Positions 27,481 to 37,925 of a stretch of DNA of 64,000 nt are shown here, in pieces. Position 1 is the stretch's first letter, and every line of letters begins with the position of its first letter. The notes under the pieces were generated by a model. It was not told the DNA's origin and did not search any database. It saw only the letters and a program-made list of their open reading frames with translations. The DNA lies in contig NZ_AOCK01000012.1 of NCBI RefSeq assembly GCF_000348945.1, forward strand, positions 119,940 through 183,939, given 5' to 3'. Source of the DNA: Paeniglutamicibacter gangotriensis Lz1y. GTDB lineage: Bacteria > Actinomycetota > Actinomycetes > Actinomycetales > Micrococcaceae. Both the position numbers and the translations under genes were made by a program.

Positions 27481-29190
27481 ATGAGGAGTGAGCCGCCCGC
27501 CATCAGTGGCATACCTCTGACCGGGGTTGTCTGCGGGCTGCTGCTGGCGTCGTTGGCTTTGACCCCATCTTTGGTCCCTCGCCCCACCGTATTCCAAGGA
27601 TTCCTGTCCGGATTGTGGTTCATGATCGGCTATGGTCTGGGCACGCCGGTGCACCGCGTGGGTTCCTGGCTGCTCGGCAGGATCCGGACTCGACGGTGGT
27701 TCCCCGCATCGCGTCCGCTGCACTCCGCCAGTCGCACCGGCCTACTGGTGCTGGCGACGATGTTGCTGGTGCTGTACGTCGTCATTTATTCGGGGTTGGT
27801 GGTTTCCTGGCAGAACGAGGTTCGTGCGCTGGTGGAGATGGGCCCGGTCGACGGTGCTGGCCATCTGCGTTTCTTAATCGCCATGGTCGTCACCATGTCG
27901 CTGTGCTACTGGATTTTCCGCGGTATCGGTGCCCTGCGTGTGATGGCAGCCCGGTGGGCTCGGCGCAGGGGTTCCGGACCTGGACGGGCCCGCGCCATGG
28001 GACTGCTCGCCGGTCTGCTTGCCAGTTTTGTGCTGGTGGCGGGGCTTGTCGGCGCGGGCCTGGGTGCCGTGGGATCAATCTATGCCGCACGCGATGCACA
28101 AACGCTGGAGGGCAGCCGCCGTCCGGAGCTCCCCCTCCGTTCTGGTTCGCCGGACTCCATACTGGCCTGGGACAGGTTGGGGCGCCAGGGTCGTGCCTTC
28201 GTCGGTGGCGGCCCAAGCGCGGCAGCCATTGCCCGGGTCGGTGCCAGCGACGCCACGGAACCGATCCGCGTGTATGCGGGGTTGGGTCAGGGCGTCGATC
28301 TGGCGGAGCGTGCCGAATTGGTGGTCGGCGAGCTCGAGCGCACCGGAGCATTCGAACGAGAGGTGCTGTTGGTTGCCACGCCCACCGGCTCCGGCTGGCT
28401 CGAACCGCAGGCCATCGCCGCACTTGAATACCTTTACGCAGGTGACACAGCGACGGCTTCGATGCAATACTCGTTCCAGCCCAGCTGGGTCTCGTTCCTC
28501 TTCGCGCCCGAACTGTCCACGCAGTCCAGCAGCGCGCTCTTCGATGCCGTCCATGCCCGCTGGAAGCAGCTTCCTGCCAGCGATCGGCCGAAGCTTGCCG
28601 TCTACGGGCTGAGTCTTGGCGCCCAAGGCATGCAGGGGCACTTCGCCGATCTTGGGGACTTGCTCGATCGCACCGATGCTGCGCTGTTCACCGGGCCACC
28701 ATCAAACTCCCAGCCGTGGCGCACCCTGCAGGCGGCACGAGACCCCGACACACCGATCTGGCAACCGACCTACCGGGGTGGTGCCTCGGTTCGATGGCAA
28801 TCCAAGCCTGGGGACTTCGCGAACCTCGCGGGAACGTGGAACCAGCCGCGCGTCGGCTACCTCCAGCACGCCACCGACCCGATCACCTGGCTTGATGCCT
28901 CGGTGATCTACCAGCGTCCCGAATGGCTGGCGGGGCCCGCGGTAGAGGGTGGCCGTGGGTCGGATGTGAGCGATGCGATGCGCTGGATTCCCGGGGTGAC
29001 GTTCCTGCACCTGGTCACCGACATGCTTGTCAGCGAGGCCGTCCCGCCGAGCCACGGGCACAACTTCGGGGACGTAGCGCTCGACGGCTGGGCGCAGGTG
29101 TTGCCCGGACACGGACGTAGCGACGCCCAGCTTGCCTCCATCCAGGCGGTCCTTGAAACGATCGACACCCACGACCCCATCTGGGAGTAG
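27481..29190 (+). CDS. Integral-membrane alpha/beta-hydrolase (Abhydrolase_9 family), 569 aa
   Basis: About five transmembrane helices in residues 1-200 (for example LTGVVCGLLLASLALTPSLV and RTGLLVLATMLLVLYVVIY) form the N-terminal domain of this actinobacterial family. The C-terminal part is an extracytoplasmic or membrane-facing alpha/beta-hydrolase with the nucleophile elbow GLSLGAQG and a late SHGHNFGD containing a likely catalytic His. The substrate is unknown; lipid or cell-envelope esters are a guess. ATG 27481 starts 11 bases after the SDR stop; the end of that gene (around 27467-27483) provides only a weak AGG/GGA ribosome site. Confidence 0.85.
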   Translation: MRSEPPAISGIPLTGVVCGLLLASLALTPSLVPRPTVFQGFLSGLWFMIGYGLGTPVHRVGSWLLGRIRTRRWFPASRPLHSASRTGLLVLATMLLVLYVVIYSGLVVSWQNEVRALVEMGPVDGAGHLRFLIAMVVTMSLCYWIFRGIGALRVMAARWARRRGSGPGRARAMGLLAGLLASFVLVAGLVGAGLGAVGSIYAARDAQTLEGSRRPELPLRSGSPDSILAWDRLGRQGRAFVGGGPSAAAIARVGASDATEPIRVYAGLGQGVDLAERAELVVGELERTGAFEREVLLVATPTGSGWLEPQAIAALEYLYAGDTATASMQYSFQPSWVSFLFAPELSTQSSSALFDAVHARWKQLPASDRPKLAVYGLSLGAQGMQGHFADLGDLLDRTDAALFTGPPSNSQPWRTLQAARDPDTPIWQPTYRGGASVRWQSKPGDFANLAGTWNQPRVGYLQHATDPITWLDASVIYQRPEWLAGPAVEGGRGSDVSDAMRWIPGVTFLHLVTDMLVSEAVPPSHGHNFGDVALDGWAQVLPGHGRSDAQLASIQAVLETIDTHDPIWE

Positions 29191-29310
29191 TCCTCCCGGC
29201 ACGGAGCCGACCTGTCGGCAACGCGTGGGTGTGCCCAGGTATGTTTCAAGGACTAGGACGGCACTTCCGGCATCCGGTCAGCAGCCGTACATCAACCAAG
29301 GGGAATCATC

Positions 29311-29685
29311 GTGAGCATGTATGTCAGTGGAAACCAGCAGCCGGGCCAAGCGCTCACGCCGTTGGGCAGCATCCCTCCGGGCGTCCCGATCTTCGTCTTC
29401 CGTGGTGGGGCTGCGAACTGGTTCGGCACCCAACTACTCGGGGTACTCATCACGGTTTTGACGTTGGGGTTCTGCTACCCGTTTGCCGTGGTGTTGGTGG
29501 AACGCTGGCGCGCCAACAACACGTTCCTGCTCGGGCGTCCGCTGCAATTCACCGGTACGGGATGGGGCATCTTCGGTTTGTGGATCAAATGGTTCCTGCT
29601 GTGCATCATCACCCTAGGCATCTACAGCTTCTGGGTGTACCCGCGCCTGACGGCCTGGAAGGTCGAGCACACGGTGCTTGCCTAA
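29311..29685 (+). CDS. Small DUF898-like membrane protein, 124 aa
   Basis: Begins at GTG 29311 with AAGGGGA upstream. Two hydrophobic segments are clear: LLGVLITVLTLGFCYPFAVVLV and LWIKWFLLCIITLGIYSFWVYPRL. The repeated TLG(F/I)..P/YS.W and FTGTGWGIFGLWIKW motifs resemble DUF898 proteins, though here the unit is short. Function unknown. Its end is separated from the minus-strand broken gene by a short hairpin (CCGGGAGAGTCAGCTCTCGG, 29707-29726). Confidence 0.75.
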   Translation: MSMYVSGNQQPGQALTPLGSIPPGVPIFVFRGGAANWFGTQLLGVLITVLTLGFCYPFAVVLVERWRANNTFLLGRPLQFTGTGWGIFGLWIKWFLLCIITLGIYSFWVYPRLTAWKVEHTVLA

Positions 29686-29715
29686 CGACCTGACGGGGCC
29701 AAAAAGCCGGGAGAG

Positions 29716-30024
29716 TCAGCTCTCGGTGTCGGGTTTCTGAAGCTTTGCGGTCTGCTCTGCCTGGTCCGCCGGCTGCCCGGTAGCTGCTGGGGCGCGGCCG
29801 TCGGCATCGATGTCCAAGGTGATCGGTACCTGTGCGATGCGGCCAGCCTGCTGCTAGGTGACCGGTGCGGCCACGGCGTTGGGCTGGTACATGCCACCAT
29901 CGAGTCTCGCGGCGTTCATAGACGGGCTCTTCTTGCGCTGGTGGAAGCGGACGACCGCCCAAAAGAGCAGCCATGCGGGGAACGCGACGCTGAGCACCAT
30001 CCCGATCCACCGTGAAATCTCCAT
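29716..30024 (-). pseudogene. Small membrane protein interrupted by an in-frame TAG
   Basis: ATG 30024 opens MEISRWIGMVLSVAFPAWLLFWAVVRFHQRKK, one transmembrane helix and a basic stop-transfer, and runs to APVT followed by TAG at 29854-29856. The same frame then continues without any stop for 45 more codons (starting QQAGRIAQVPITLDID) to TGA at 29716. The stop is followed by two CAG codons, so a CAG to TAG change in a Gln run is the simple explanation. A functional short 56-residue product is the alternative. Confidence 0.6.
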
Positions 30025-30106
30025 GCCCCAAGGATAGGTCAGCACGCTGGATACTCATCGGGGGCCGGACACATGCCTGCGGGCGGCGCGGCCAAAGCCG
30101 CGAGGG

Positions 30107-31840
30107 CTAAGCGGCCTCGGCGGGAATGGAGTTGGGATGGAAGATCCAATTGCGTCGCGGCAGCTGGAGCGGATCCCTGGATCTGGGCAGGATCACGTGC
30201 GGGTGCCCGTTGACCATCACGATCCGAAATTTTCCGCTGTGATACCCCTGATGGCACATCGGACAGAGCAAGCAGCCACGTGAGACATTGGTCAGACCTC
30301 CGCCGTTCCACTCGTCGAGATGGTGCGCCTCGCATCGGCCGATCCTCATGGTGCACCCGGGGTTGATACATCCCTTGTCGCGAACCGCGATGGCCCGGCG
30401 CTGGGCCCGATTGAAGTATCTTCGACTGCGCCCAAGTTCCAGCGGGACCCCGGTGCCGCCCAGGACAATCGGGATGATTCCCGCATTGCAGGCCAACCGT
30501 CGGCAACTGGCCGCCGAAATATCCTCGCCGCGGTCGCTGATTCCGGAGGCCCCGAGCTGTCCGAGGAAGGTCTCCAGATCGATGGTGACATTCAGGGTGA
30601 CGTTCGGTGCCAGCGGTAGCTGCTCATCGAGCCCGTACCCCTCATCGGCTCCTGGCTCGGCGGGGCTGGTGGTGATCCGCACCGAATCGAGGATGAGCTG
30701 GTGCAAACGGCGGGCCCGCTGACGGCTCAAGGCCTGCTCGATCCCCTCTCCGGGGCGAAGTTCGACGGAAGGATCAAGTTCCACGGGCTGCCCCAGGTCG
30801 GTGAACCCGGCGACGGGGCGCTGCTCGAGGGGCGTGCCGGGGTCCACTGCCCACTCGGGAATCGGGGCCGGTTCAGGTGCGGCGTCCGGGCCGGAGGAAT
30901 CGGGGGTGGTTCCTGCCTGGGTCCGGGGGCTGTTGAGGATGTCGGCGGCCGTGGCGAGCAATTCGTGGCCCTCCGCGGTGGTGATGACCTTGTACTCGTA
31001 GCCCTTGCGGGTGTGGCCCAGAAAGTAGGCCCCGACGAACAGGTCTTGCGTTTCCTGCCGGTTTGCCGAGGCCTCTTCATCGAGCCGCCGGGCCTGGTCC
31101 TTGAGCAATTTGGTGGTGCCCTGGGCATTTCGGGTGCGGGCTGCCTCGGCCAGTTCTGTCTCCAACTCGCGGGCTTTGCTCAGAGCCTCGGGTGAGCCGG
31201 TGCCCTCCGGGGAGAGGTTCTCGAACTTGGTGGCCAGCGTGGCCAGGGCCTTGGGATCCGCGGCGCCGTCGCTGAGCACCTGGCCCAGCAGCGGGAACTT
31301 TGGTGCGATGGTTCGCCCGTTGAACCCGGTGTGTGGCAACAGGTTTTCGGCGCTCTGCGCCCGGTGTTGTGCCTGGAAGTGCGTGAGGTTTAACGCGTCG
31401 GCCAAAAAATCTGTGGTGTCGCGGTACAGCGGTTTGCAGCCGGGCTTCGTGGTGGCATCGGCCGGCAGCGCGGCCCCGTCGGCGAAGGCAACGGGATCCC
31501 GAAGTAGCTCGTTGAGTTCCGCCAACGGCTCCTCGGTGATGGTGTGCAGCTGCGCGTCGGCGCCGTGGGAAGCCGCGAGCAGCTGGCCGTAGCCGGCCTG
31601 CCGGTACAGCGACTCGGTGAGCTGCAGCAGTGCCGCGGCCCGAACCGGGGAGGTGGTGACCTCGGCCGCTGCCCGATCCAGGACCTCGCGCAGCAGCGGA
31701 ATCAGGACCGCGAGCACACGCAGCGCATCGACCCCGGTCCCGGCCTTGGGGGGCTGGGACGAGGGTGTGGATGCTGGGCGGGGCAGGAGCGCCGTGAGCG
31801 TCTGGAGCCCGGCTGCAACGAGTGCCGGCAGGGTGGTCAT
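30107..31840 (-). CDS. DUF222 / HNH endonuclease domain protein (13E12 repeat family), 577 aa
   Basis: The N-terminal DUF222 domain is helical and Ala-rich (LNLTHFQAQHRAQSAENLLPHTGFNGRTIAPKFP is the family core). The C-terminal HNH module has CINPGCTMRIGRCEAHHLDEWNGGGLTNVSRGCLLCPMCHQGYHSGKF, with both His of the first motif, the Asn/Gly turn and the final His, so the nuclease residues look intact. These genes are multi-copy in many actinobacteria and are of unknown role. ATG 31840 versus ATG 31855 cannot be resolved. A perfect DnaA-box sequence lies upstream (31891-31899). Confidence 0.85.
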   Translation of the reverse strand: MTTLPALVAAGLQTLTALLPRPASTPSSQPPKAGTGVDALRVLAVLIPLLREVLDRAAAEVTTSPVRAAALLQLTESLYRQAGYGQLLAASHGADAQLHTITEEPLAELNELLRDPVAFADGAALPADATTKPGCKPLYRDTTDFLADALNLTHFQAQHRAQSAENLLPHTGFNGRTIAPKFPLLGQVLSDGAADPKALATLATKFENLSPEGTGSPEALSKARELETELAEAARTRNAQGTTKLLKDQARRLDEEASANRQETQDLFVGAYFLGHTRKGYEYKVITTAEGHELLATAADILNSPRTQAGTTPDSSGPDAAPEPAPIPEWAVDPGTPLEQRPVAGFTDLGQPVELDPSVELRPGEGIEQALSRQRARRLHQLILDSVRITTSPAEPGADEGYGLDEQLPLAPNVTLNVTIDLETFLGQLGASGISDRGEDISAASCRRLACNAGIIPIVLGGTGVPLELGRSRRYFNRAQRRAIAVRDKGCINPGCTMRIGRCEAHHLDEWNGGGLTNVSRGCLLCPMCHQGYHSGKFRIVMVNGHPHVILPRSRDPLQLPRRNWIFHPNSIPAEAA

Positions 31841-31961
31841 GGAACAAGCATGCATCGCCGGGGCGCGCCATGGGGCGGCGGCGACGAATCTGTGGATAAG
31901 TATTTTGTGAGGTGGGCCCTAGCGGATACCTGCGGATTCTCCGGTGCGCCGGTGGTGGCGC

Positions 31962-32230
31962 TAGACTGGTACCCATACGACGTCGACCCGGCAATCACCG
32001 GCGAGTCCTTGGAGGAACGGTCACTTCGCCCACGCGCGAGAGAAACCAAGTAGAACCAAGCGGGTAAGCCCGTCACAGCAGTTAACGAGCGGCCCAATCC
32101 GGCCGGAGGGAATCTTCCGGTGCAGAAACGGCAAGCGGGGTGGTACCGCGAGGCCCAGTGACCAATCACTGGGAATCGTCCCTGTGTTGGAGAACGCCTA
32201 AGCGCACACGCGCCTTCGATCACCAGGACT
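31962..32230 (+). promoter_or_regulatory. T-box riboswitch leader of ileS
   Basis: The T-box sequence TGGTACCGCG (32140-32149) is flanked by GGGG and answered by CGTCCCT (32177-32183), the two sides of the antisequestrator. Stem I, near 31985-32015, exposes ATC (31994-31996), an isoleucine specifier codon. No T-tract terminator follows. Instead GTCCCTG (32178-32184) can pair with CAGGAC (32224-32229), the ileS ribosome-binding site, so control is most likely at translation, as in other actinobacterial ileS leaders. A -10-like TAGACT sits at 31962. Confidence 0.9.
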
Positions 32231-32237
32231 GCCGCAG

Positions 32238-35200
32238 ATGACCAGCTACCCCAAGGCCTCGACCGACCCGCACGGCACCACGCCGTCCTCTCCCCGTTTC
32301 CCGGAGATTGAGGAGCGGGTTCTTTCCTACTGGAAGGACGACTCGACTTTCCAGGCCTCCATTGATGCCCGCGATGCCGGCATCGACGGTGCCAACGAGT
32401 TCGTCTTCTACGATGGGCCTCCCTTCGCCAACGGCCTGCCGCACTACGGGCACCTGCTCACCGGGTACGTCAAGGACCTGGTCGCCAGGTACCAGACCCA
32501 GCGCGGTCACCGCGTCGAGCGTCGCTTCGGCTGGGACACCCACGGACTGCCGGCCGAGCTGGAGGCCATGAAGCAGCTGGGCATGACCGACAAGGTGCAG
32601 ATCGAGACGATGGGCATCGACAAGTTCAACGACGCCTGCCGCACCTCGGTGATGAAGTACGCCGACGAATGGCAGGCCTACGTCACCCGCCAGGCGCGCT
32701 GGGTCGACTTCGAGAACGACTACAAGACGCTGAACGTCGAATACATGGAATCGGTCATCTGGGCCTTCAAGGAGCTGTCCGACAAGGGACTGACCTACCA
32801 GGGCTTCCGAGTGCTGCCGTACTGCTGGAAGGACGAGACTCCGCTGTCCAACCATGAGCTGCGCATGGACGACGACGTGTACAAGGACCGTCAGGACCAG
32901 ACCGTCACCGTTGGCTTCAAGCTGCTCGCCGGAGAATCGGAAATCTCCAAGCAGCTGGCCGGAGTCCAGGCCCTGGCCTGGACCACCACCCCCTGGACCC
33001 TGCCGACCAACCTGGCCCTGGCCGTGGGACCCCAGGTCAGCTACGTGGTGCTGCCCGCCGGAGAACACGGGATCAAGGCTTCGAACGCCACCGGCGAGTT
33101 CATGCTTGCTCAAGACCTGCTCGGCGCCTACGCCAAGGACCTGGGCTACGCCGATTCGGCCGCCGCCCACGACGCGATCACCGCACGGTACACCGGCAAT
33201 CAGCTGGCCGGACTGCGCTACGCGCCGCTCTGGGACACCTTCACCGACACCGAAAACTGGAACACCGCACACGCCTTCCAGCTGCTGGTCGCCGACTACG
33301 TCACCACCACCGACGGCACCGGCATCGTCCACCAGGCCCCGGCCTACGGTGAGGAAGACCAGAAGATCTGTGAGGCCGCAGGGATCCCGGTGATCCTGTC
33401 CATTGACGAGGGCGCGAAGTTCCTGCCGGTCTTTGCCGGTGGCGAGCTGGAGACAATCGTCGGGGTCCAGGTCTTTGAGGCCAACAAGATCATCACCACC
33501 GTGCTCAAGGACGCGGGCCAGCTGATCAAGCAGGCCTCCTTCGAGCACTCCTACCCACACTGCTGGCGCTGCCGCACCCCGCTGATCTACCGGGCGATTT
33601 CCTCCTGGTATGTCGAGGTCACCAAGGTCAAGGACCGCATGCTGGAATTGAACCAGCAGATCAACTGGATCCCGGAGAACGTGAAGGACGGGCAGTTCGG
33701 CAAGTGGCTGGCCAACGCCCGGGACTGGTCGATCTCACGCAACAGGTACTGGGGATCGCCGATCCCGGTGTGGGAATGCGACGGCGCCGAGTGCACCCAC
33801 CGCGAAGTCTACGGATCGCTGGCGCAGCTGCAGGAGGGTTTCGGCCGCCTGCCGCGCAACCACGAGGGGCAGCCTGACCTGCACCGCCCGTTCATCGATG
33901 AGCTCACCAAAGCCCATGAGGGTTGCGCGGAGCAAGGGACCATGTACCGCGTGGAGGATGTGCTCGATGTCTGGTTTGATTCCGGGTCGATGCCCTACGC
34001 CCAGGCGCACTACCCGTTCGAGAACAAGGAATGGTTCGACACCCACCACCCGGCGGACTTCATCGTCGAGTACATCGGACAGACCCGCGGCTGGTTCTAC
34101 ACCATGCACGTGCTCTCCACCGCGCTCTTTGACCGCCCCGCGTACAAGAACGTGATCAGCCACGGCATCGTGCTGGGCTCCGACGGACAGAAAATGTCCA
34201 AGTCGCTGAAGAACTACCCCGATGTCAACGAGGTGCTGGACCGCGACGGCTCCGATGCGATGCGCTGGTTCCTGCTCTCCTCCCCGATCCTGCGCGGCGG
34301 CAACCTGGTGGTCACCGAGCAGGGCATCCGCGAGGGCGTGCGCCAGGTGTTGCTGCCGATGTGGAACGTCTGGCACTTCTTCTGCCTGTACACCAACGCC
34401 GCGAACCACGGCGCCGGCTACCAGGCGAAGCTGGTGCACAGTGCCAGCGACCCGCTGGATGCCTACATGCTGGCAGCCACCGGGGACCTGGTCCGCGAGA
34501 CCACCGCGAAGTTCGACGCCTATGACATCTCCGATGCCGCCGAAACCATCCGCGCCTACATGGACACGCTGACCAACTGGTACGTGCGCCGGAGCCGCCA
34601 GCGCTTCTTCGACGAGGACACCAGCGCCTTCGACACGCTCTACACCGCGCTGGAGACCCTGACGCGGGTCGCCGCCCCGCTGCTGCCCTTGGCCGCCGAA
34701 GAAATCTGGCGCGGCCTCACCGGGGAACGCTCGGTGCACCTGGCTCCCTGGCCGACGGCCGAGATGTTCGGGCGCAACGACGATTTGGTCGCCGCCATGG
34801 AAACCACCCGAAAGATCGCCTCGGTCGGTTCCTCGCTGCGCAAGGCAGCGAACCTGCGGGTGCGCCTGCCGCTGGCCGGCATGTCCGTCGCGGTGCCCAA
34901 CGCCGCGGCACTTGAAGGCACCTTCGCCTCCATCATCAAGGACGAACTGAACCTGCGCAGCCTCACGCTGATCGACGCCGCAGAGGCCAACGCCGCCGAA
35001 TACGGCATCAGCCAGGCGCTGGTCGTCAACGCCCGGGCCGCCGGCCCGCGGTTGGGCAAAAACGTGCAGCTGGCGATCAAGGGCGCGAAGTCAGGTGACT
35101 GGTCGGTGGACGATGCAGGCATCGTGACCGCCGGGGGACTGGAACTCGAATCCCACGAATACACGCTCGAAACGGTGGTCTCGGCCGCCGCGGGCGAGGA

Positions 35201-35543
35201 TTCCATCGCCGCAGCAGTGTTGCCCGGCGGCGGCTTCCTGGTCCTTGACACGCAGGTCACCGAGGAACTCGCGGCCGAAGGCACGGCACGGGATATGATC
35301 CGCGCCATCCAGTCGGCCCGCAAGGACGCCGACCTGCAAGTCTCGGATAGGATCCGCACCCAGATCACCGCCGACGCCGCCACCGTGGAGGCGTTGGGAG
35401 CCAACACCGAACTGATCAAGGGCGAAACGCTCAGCACCGGGCTGGTCCTGGTCACCGGGGCGACGGGGACGGCGCCGGTTATCAGCGTCGAAACCGTGGC
35501 CCAGGCCGAAGCAGCCGACAAGGAAATGGGACCGAACACATGA
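32238..35543 (+). CDS. ileS: Isoleucine--tRNA ligase, 1101 aa
   Basis: Large class I synthetase of the eukaryote-like IleRS type found in actinobacteria. The HIGH box is HYGH ([16 protein letters not shown]), the KMSKS loop is [14 protein letters not shown], the CP1 editing domain has [11 protein letters not shown], and the C-terminal anticodon-binding region is followed by a long extension. Start ATG 32238 has CAGGA about 10 bases upstream, the same bases sequestered in the T-box model. folC overlaps its stop by 4 bases (ATGA), beginning a four-gene unit ileS-folC-DUF4233-ndk. Confidence 0.97.
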   Translation: MTSYPKASTDPHGTTPSSPRFPEIEERVLSYWKDDSTFQASIDARDAGIDGANEFVFYDGPPFANGLPHYGHLLTGYVKDLVARYQTQRGHRVERRFGWDTHGLPAELEAMKQLGMTDKVQIETMGIDKFNDACRTSVMKYADEWQAYVTRQARWVDFENDYKTLNVEYMESVIWAFKELSDKGLTYQGFRVLPYCWKDETPLSNHELRMDDDVYKDRQDQTVTVGFKLLAGESEISKQLAGVQALAWTTTPWTLPTNLALAVGPQVSYVVLPAGEHGIKASNATGEFMLAQDLLGAYAKDLGYADSAAAHDAITARYTGNQLAGLRYAPLWDTFTDTENWNTAHAFQLLVADYVTTTDGTGIVHQAPAYGEEDQKICEAAGIPVILSIDEGAKFLPVFAGGELETIVGVQVFEANKIITTVLKDAGQLIKQASFEHSYPHCWRCRTPLIYRAISSWYVEVTKVKDRMLELNQQINWIPENVKDGQFGKWLANARDWSISRNRYWGSPIPVWECDGAECTHREVYGSLAQLQEGFGRLPRNHEGQPDLHRPFIDELTKAHEGCAEQGTMYRVEDVLDVWFDSGSMPYAQAHYPFENKEWFDTHHPADFIVEYIGQTRGWFYTMHVLSTALFDRPAYKNVISHGIVLGSDGQKMSKSLKNYPDVNEVLDRDGSDAMRWFLLSSPILRGGNLVVTEQGIREGVRQVLLPMWNVWHFFCLYTNAANHGAGYQAKLVHSASDPLDAYMLAATGDLVRETTAKFDAYDISDAAETIRAYMDTLTNWYVRRSRQRFFDEDTSAFDTLYTALETLTRVAAPLLPLAAEEIWRGLTGERSVHLAPWPTAEMFGRNDDLVAAMETTRKIASVGSSLRKAANLRVRLPLAGMSVAVPNAAALEGTFASIIKDELNLRSLTLIDAAEANAAEYGISQALVVNARAAGPRLGKNVQLAIKGAKSGDWSVDDAGIVTAGGLELESHEYTLETVVSAAAGEDSIAAAVLPGGGFLVLDTQVTEELAAEGTARDMIRAIQSARKDADLQVSDRIRTQITADAATVEALGANTELIKGETLSTGLVLVTGATGTAPVISVETVAQAEAADKEMGPNT

Positions 35544-36904
35544 GCAACACCTTTGATAAGTTCTCGGTGCAGAGCGTGTACGCCGAGCTTTTGGCACGCG
35601 CCCCGGAGAACAAGATCGAACCGCGCATGGAACCGATGCGCCGGGCCATGGAGATCCTGGGGGAGCCGAACCATGCCTTCCCGATCATCCATGTCACCGG
35701 CACCAACGGGAAAACCTCCACCGCGCGGATGATCGAATCCTTGCTGCGCGCCCACGATCTGCGCACCGGGCGCTACTCCTCCCCGCACCTGGTCTCGGTC
35801 ACCGAACGCATCGCGATCGACGGGGAGTCCGTGGACGATGAGACCTTTGTGCGGATCTGGGACGAGATCCGCCCCTACCTGCAGATTGTCGACGACGAGC
35901 TGCTGGCCAACGGCGAGAACCGGCTGACCTATTTCGAGGCCGTGACCATCCTGGCCTTCGCGGTCTTCGCCGACACCCCGGTGGATGTGGCGATCATCGA
36001 GGTGGGACTGGGCGGGATCACCGACGCGACCAACGTCGGAGATGGGCAGGTTTCGGTGGTTACCCCGATCTCGCTGGATCACACCGACCTGCTCGGGGAC
36101 ACCGTGGAGCTGATCGCGGAGGAGAAGTCCGGGATCATCAAGCCCGGCGGGTTCCTGATCTCCTCCGCGCAACCGGCAGCCGCCGCCCAGGTGTTGCTGG
36201 AGAAGGCCCGGGAAACCGCGGTTCCCTACCGGTTCGAGGGCGTCGAGTTCGGCATCGAGAACCGCACGGTCGCCGTCGGCGGACAACAGCTTGACCTCAA
36301 GGGCCTGGCCGGAAGCTACCCCGGGATCCTGTTGCCCTTACATGGGGAGCACCAGGGGCAGAACGCCGCCGTGGCCCTGGCCGCGGTCGAGGCCTTCATC
36401 GGGGGAGGGGAAACCGAGCTGAACCACGACCTGGTCATGGAGGGCTTCGGTGCCGCCACCAGCCCCGGTCGCCTCGAGGTGATTCGCAAGGCCCCCACCG
36501 TGCTGCTGGACGCGGGGCACAACCCCGACGGGATCCGTGCCTCCGCGGCGGCAGTGAAGGAGTCCTTCGGGTTCTCCAAACTGGTGCTGGTCATCGGCAT
36601 TCTGGCCGAGAAGGACGCCGAAGGAATGCTCGCCGAACTGCGCGAGGCCTACCTGGATCTCACCGAGGACATCGCCATCACCCAGTCCAATTCCCCGCGG
36701 TCCATCCCTGCCGGAGAACTGGCACGCATGGCATTGGATGCCGGGTTTGACGAGGGAGACATCTACGTGACCGAGCGCCTGGACGACGCCCTGGAATGGG
36801 CCGTGGGACGCGCCGAAGCCTCCGAGGACTTCGGCGGCGGCGTGTTGGTCACCGGCTCGATCACCCTGGTGGGCGAGGCCCGGATGTTGCTGGGAGGGGA
36901 ATAA
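35540..36904 (+). CDS. folC: Bifunctional folylpolyglutamate synthase/dihydrofolate synthase, 454 aa
   Basis: Mur-ligase-like enzyme that adds glutamate to dihydropteroate and to folates. The P-loop is [17 protein letters not shown], followed by [11 protein letters not shown] and [23 protein letters not shown], which contains the folate-loop and carbamylated-Lys regions. The C-terminal domain has [13 protein letters not shown]. Its ATG overlaps the ileS TGA (ATGA), indicating translational coupling, so folate polyglutamylation should follow the isoleucine-tRNA signal to some degree. Confidence 0.95.
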   Translation: MSNTFDKFSVQSVYAELLARAPENKIEPRMEPMRRAMEILGEPNHAFPIIHVTGTNGKTSTARMIESLLRAHDLRTGRYSSPHLVSVTERIAIDGESVDDETFVRIWDEIRPYLQIVDDELLANGENRLTYFEAVTILAFAVFADTPVDVAIIEVGLGGITDATNVGDGQVSVVTPISLDHTDLLGDTVELIAEEKSGIIKPGGFLISSAQPAAAAQVLLEKARETAVPYRFEGVEFGIENRTVAVGGQQLDLKGLAGSYPGILLPLHGEHQGQNAAVALAAVEAFIGGGETELNHDLVMEGFGAATSPGRLEVIRKAPTVLLDAGHNPDGIRASAAAVKESFGFSKLVLVIGILAEKDAEGMLAELREAYLDLTEDIAITQSNSPRSIPAGELARMALDAGFDEGDIYVTERLDDALEWAVGRAEASEDFGGGVLVTGSITLVGEARMLLGGE

Positions 36905-36906
36905 GC

Positions 36907-37368
36907 ATGGCAAAAATGACGAAGGCGCAACGCGAATGGCGCCCCGGGACGCCGAAGAAACCGCGCTCGACCCGTGTGATGTTCGCCTCCACCGTGCTCA
37001 CGCTCGAGGCTTTCCTGGCCATCTTCGTGGCGCTGGCACTCTTCGGGCTCAAACGCGATGAGCTGGCTCCCGGGCTGATCCTGGGCGCCGGCGCGGTGGT
37101 CGCGCTGGTATGCATTTTCACCTGCGCGCTGCTGAAAAAACCGCTGGGATACGCCATTGGATGGGCCCTGCAGCTGCTGTTCATCTTCTCCGGGTTCCTG
37201 CTGACCTCGATGTTCTTCATCGGCGCGGCGTTCGCCGCCACCTGGTGGTACGCGATCACCAAGGGGCGGACCATGGACGTGGAGACGGCACGTCGAGCCC
37301 GTGAACAGGCTGCCTGGGATGCGGCACACCCGCAGGATGATCCCGACGCCGGCGACGCCCAACCGTAG
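36907..37368 (+). CDS. DUF4233 membrane protein, 153 aa
   Basis: A basic cytoplasmic N-terminus (KMTKAQREWRPGTPKKPRSTRVM) is followed by four transmembrane helices (TLEAFLAIFVALALFGL, PGLILGAGAVVALVCIF, LGYAIGWALQLLFIFSG, TSMFFIGAAFAATWWYAI) and a charged tail. This matches DUF4233, which in Micrococcaceae and relatives lies between folC and ndk. ATG 36907 has GGGAGGGG upstream and starts 2 bases past the folC stop. Function unknown. Confidence 0.88.
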   Translation: MAKMTKAQREWRPGTPKKPRSTRVMFASTVLTLEAFLAIFVALALFGLKRDELAPGLILGAGAVVALVCIFTCALLKKPLGYAIGWALQLLFIFSGFLLTSMFFIGAAFAATWWYAITKGRTMDVETARRAREQAAWDAAHPQDDPDAGDAQP

Positions 37369-37418
37369 AATTAAGCCAAACGACATCAAGCACCACTCAA
37401 AACGAAGGAGCCGCCTCC

Positions 37419-37835
37419 ATGGCCATTGAACGCACCCTGATCCTGATCAAGCCCGATGGCGTCAAGCGTCAGCTGACCGGTCAGATCCTGTCCCGCATCG
37501 AAGCCAAGGGCTACGAGATCGCCGAACTCAAGCAGGTTTCGGCGACCCGCGAACAGCTCGAGGCACACTACGAGGAGCACGTGGGCAAGCCGTTCTACGA
37601 GCCGCTGGTCGAGTTCATGGCCTCGGGCCCGCTCGTGGCGATCATCGCCGAGGGCCAGAACGTGATACCCGGCTTCCGCTCGCTGGCCGGCACCACCGAC
37701 CCGACCACCGCAGCTCCGGGCACCATCCGCGGTGACCTGGGCCGCGACTGGGGCCTGAAGGTCCAGCAGAACCTGGTCCACGGTTCGGACTCGGAAGAAT
37801 CCGCAGCACGTGAAATCGGTATCTGGTTCGCCTAA
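37419..37835 (+). CDS. ndk: Nucleoside-diphosphate kinase, 138 aa
   Basis: Transfers the terminal phosphate between nucleoside triphosphates and diphosphates through a phospho-His intermediate. The catalytic His121 is in NLVHGSDSEESA, and RTLILIKPDGVKR is the N-terminal strand motif. Length is standard. Fifty bases after the DUF4233 gene with GAAGGAG upstream; the strong terminator at 37880 closes the operon. Confidence 0.97.
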   Translation: MAIERTLILIKPDGVKRQLTGQILSRIEAKGYEIAELKQVSATREQLEAHYEEHVGKPFYEPLVEFMASGPLVAIIAEGQNVIPGFRSLAGTTDPTTAAPGTIRGDLGRDWGLKVQQNLVHGSDSEESAAREIGIWFA

Positions 37836-37879
37836 CGCTTCAGGCACCGCCCGCGGTGCCCCAGCAAGTCCTCACCACG

Positions 37880-37925
37880 GGTCCGGCCCGCAGCATTCCA
37901 AGGAAAGTTGCGGGCCGGACCTTTT
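37880..37925 (+). terminator. Terminator of the ileS-folC-ndk operon
   Basis: GGTCCGGCCCGCA (37880-37892) pairs perfectly with 37909-37921 and is followed by TTTT. Confidence 0.9.
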
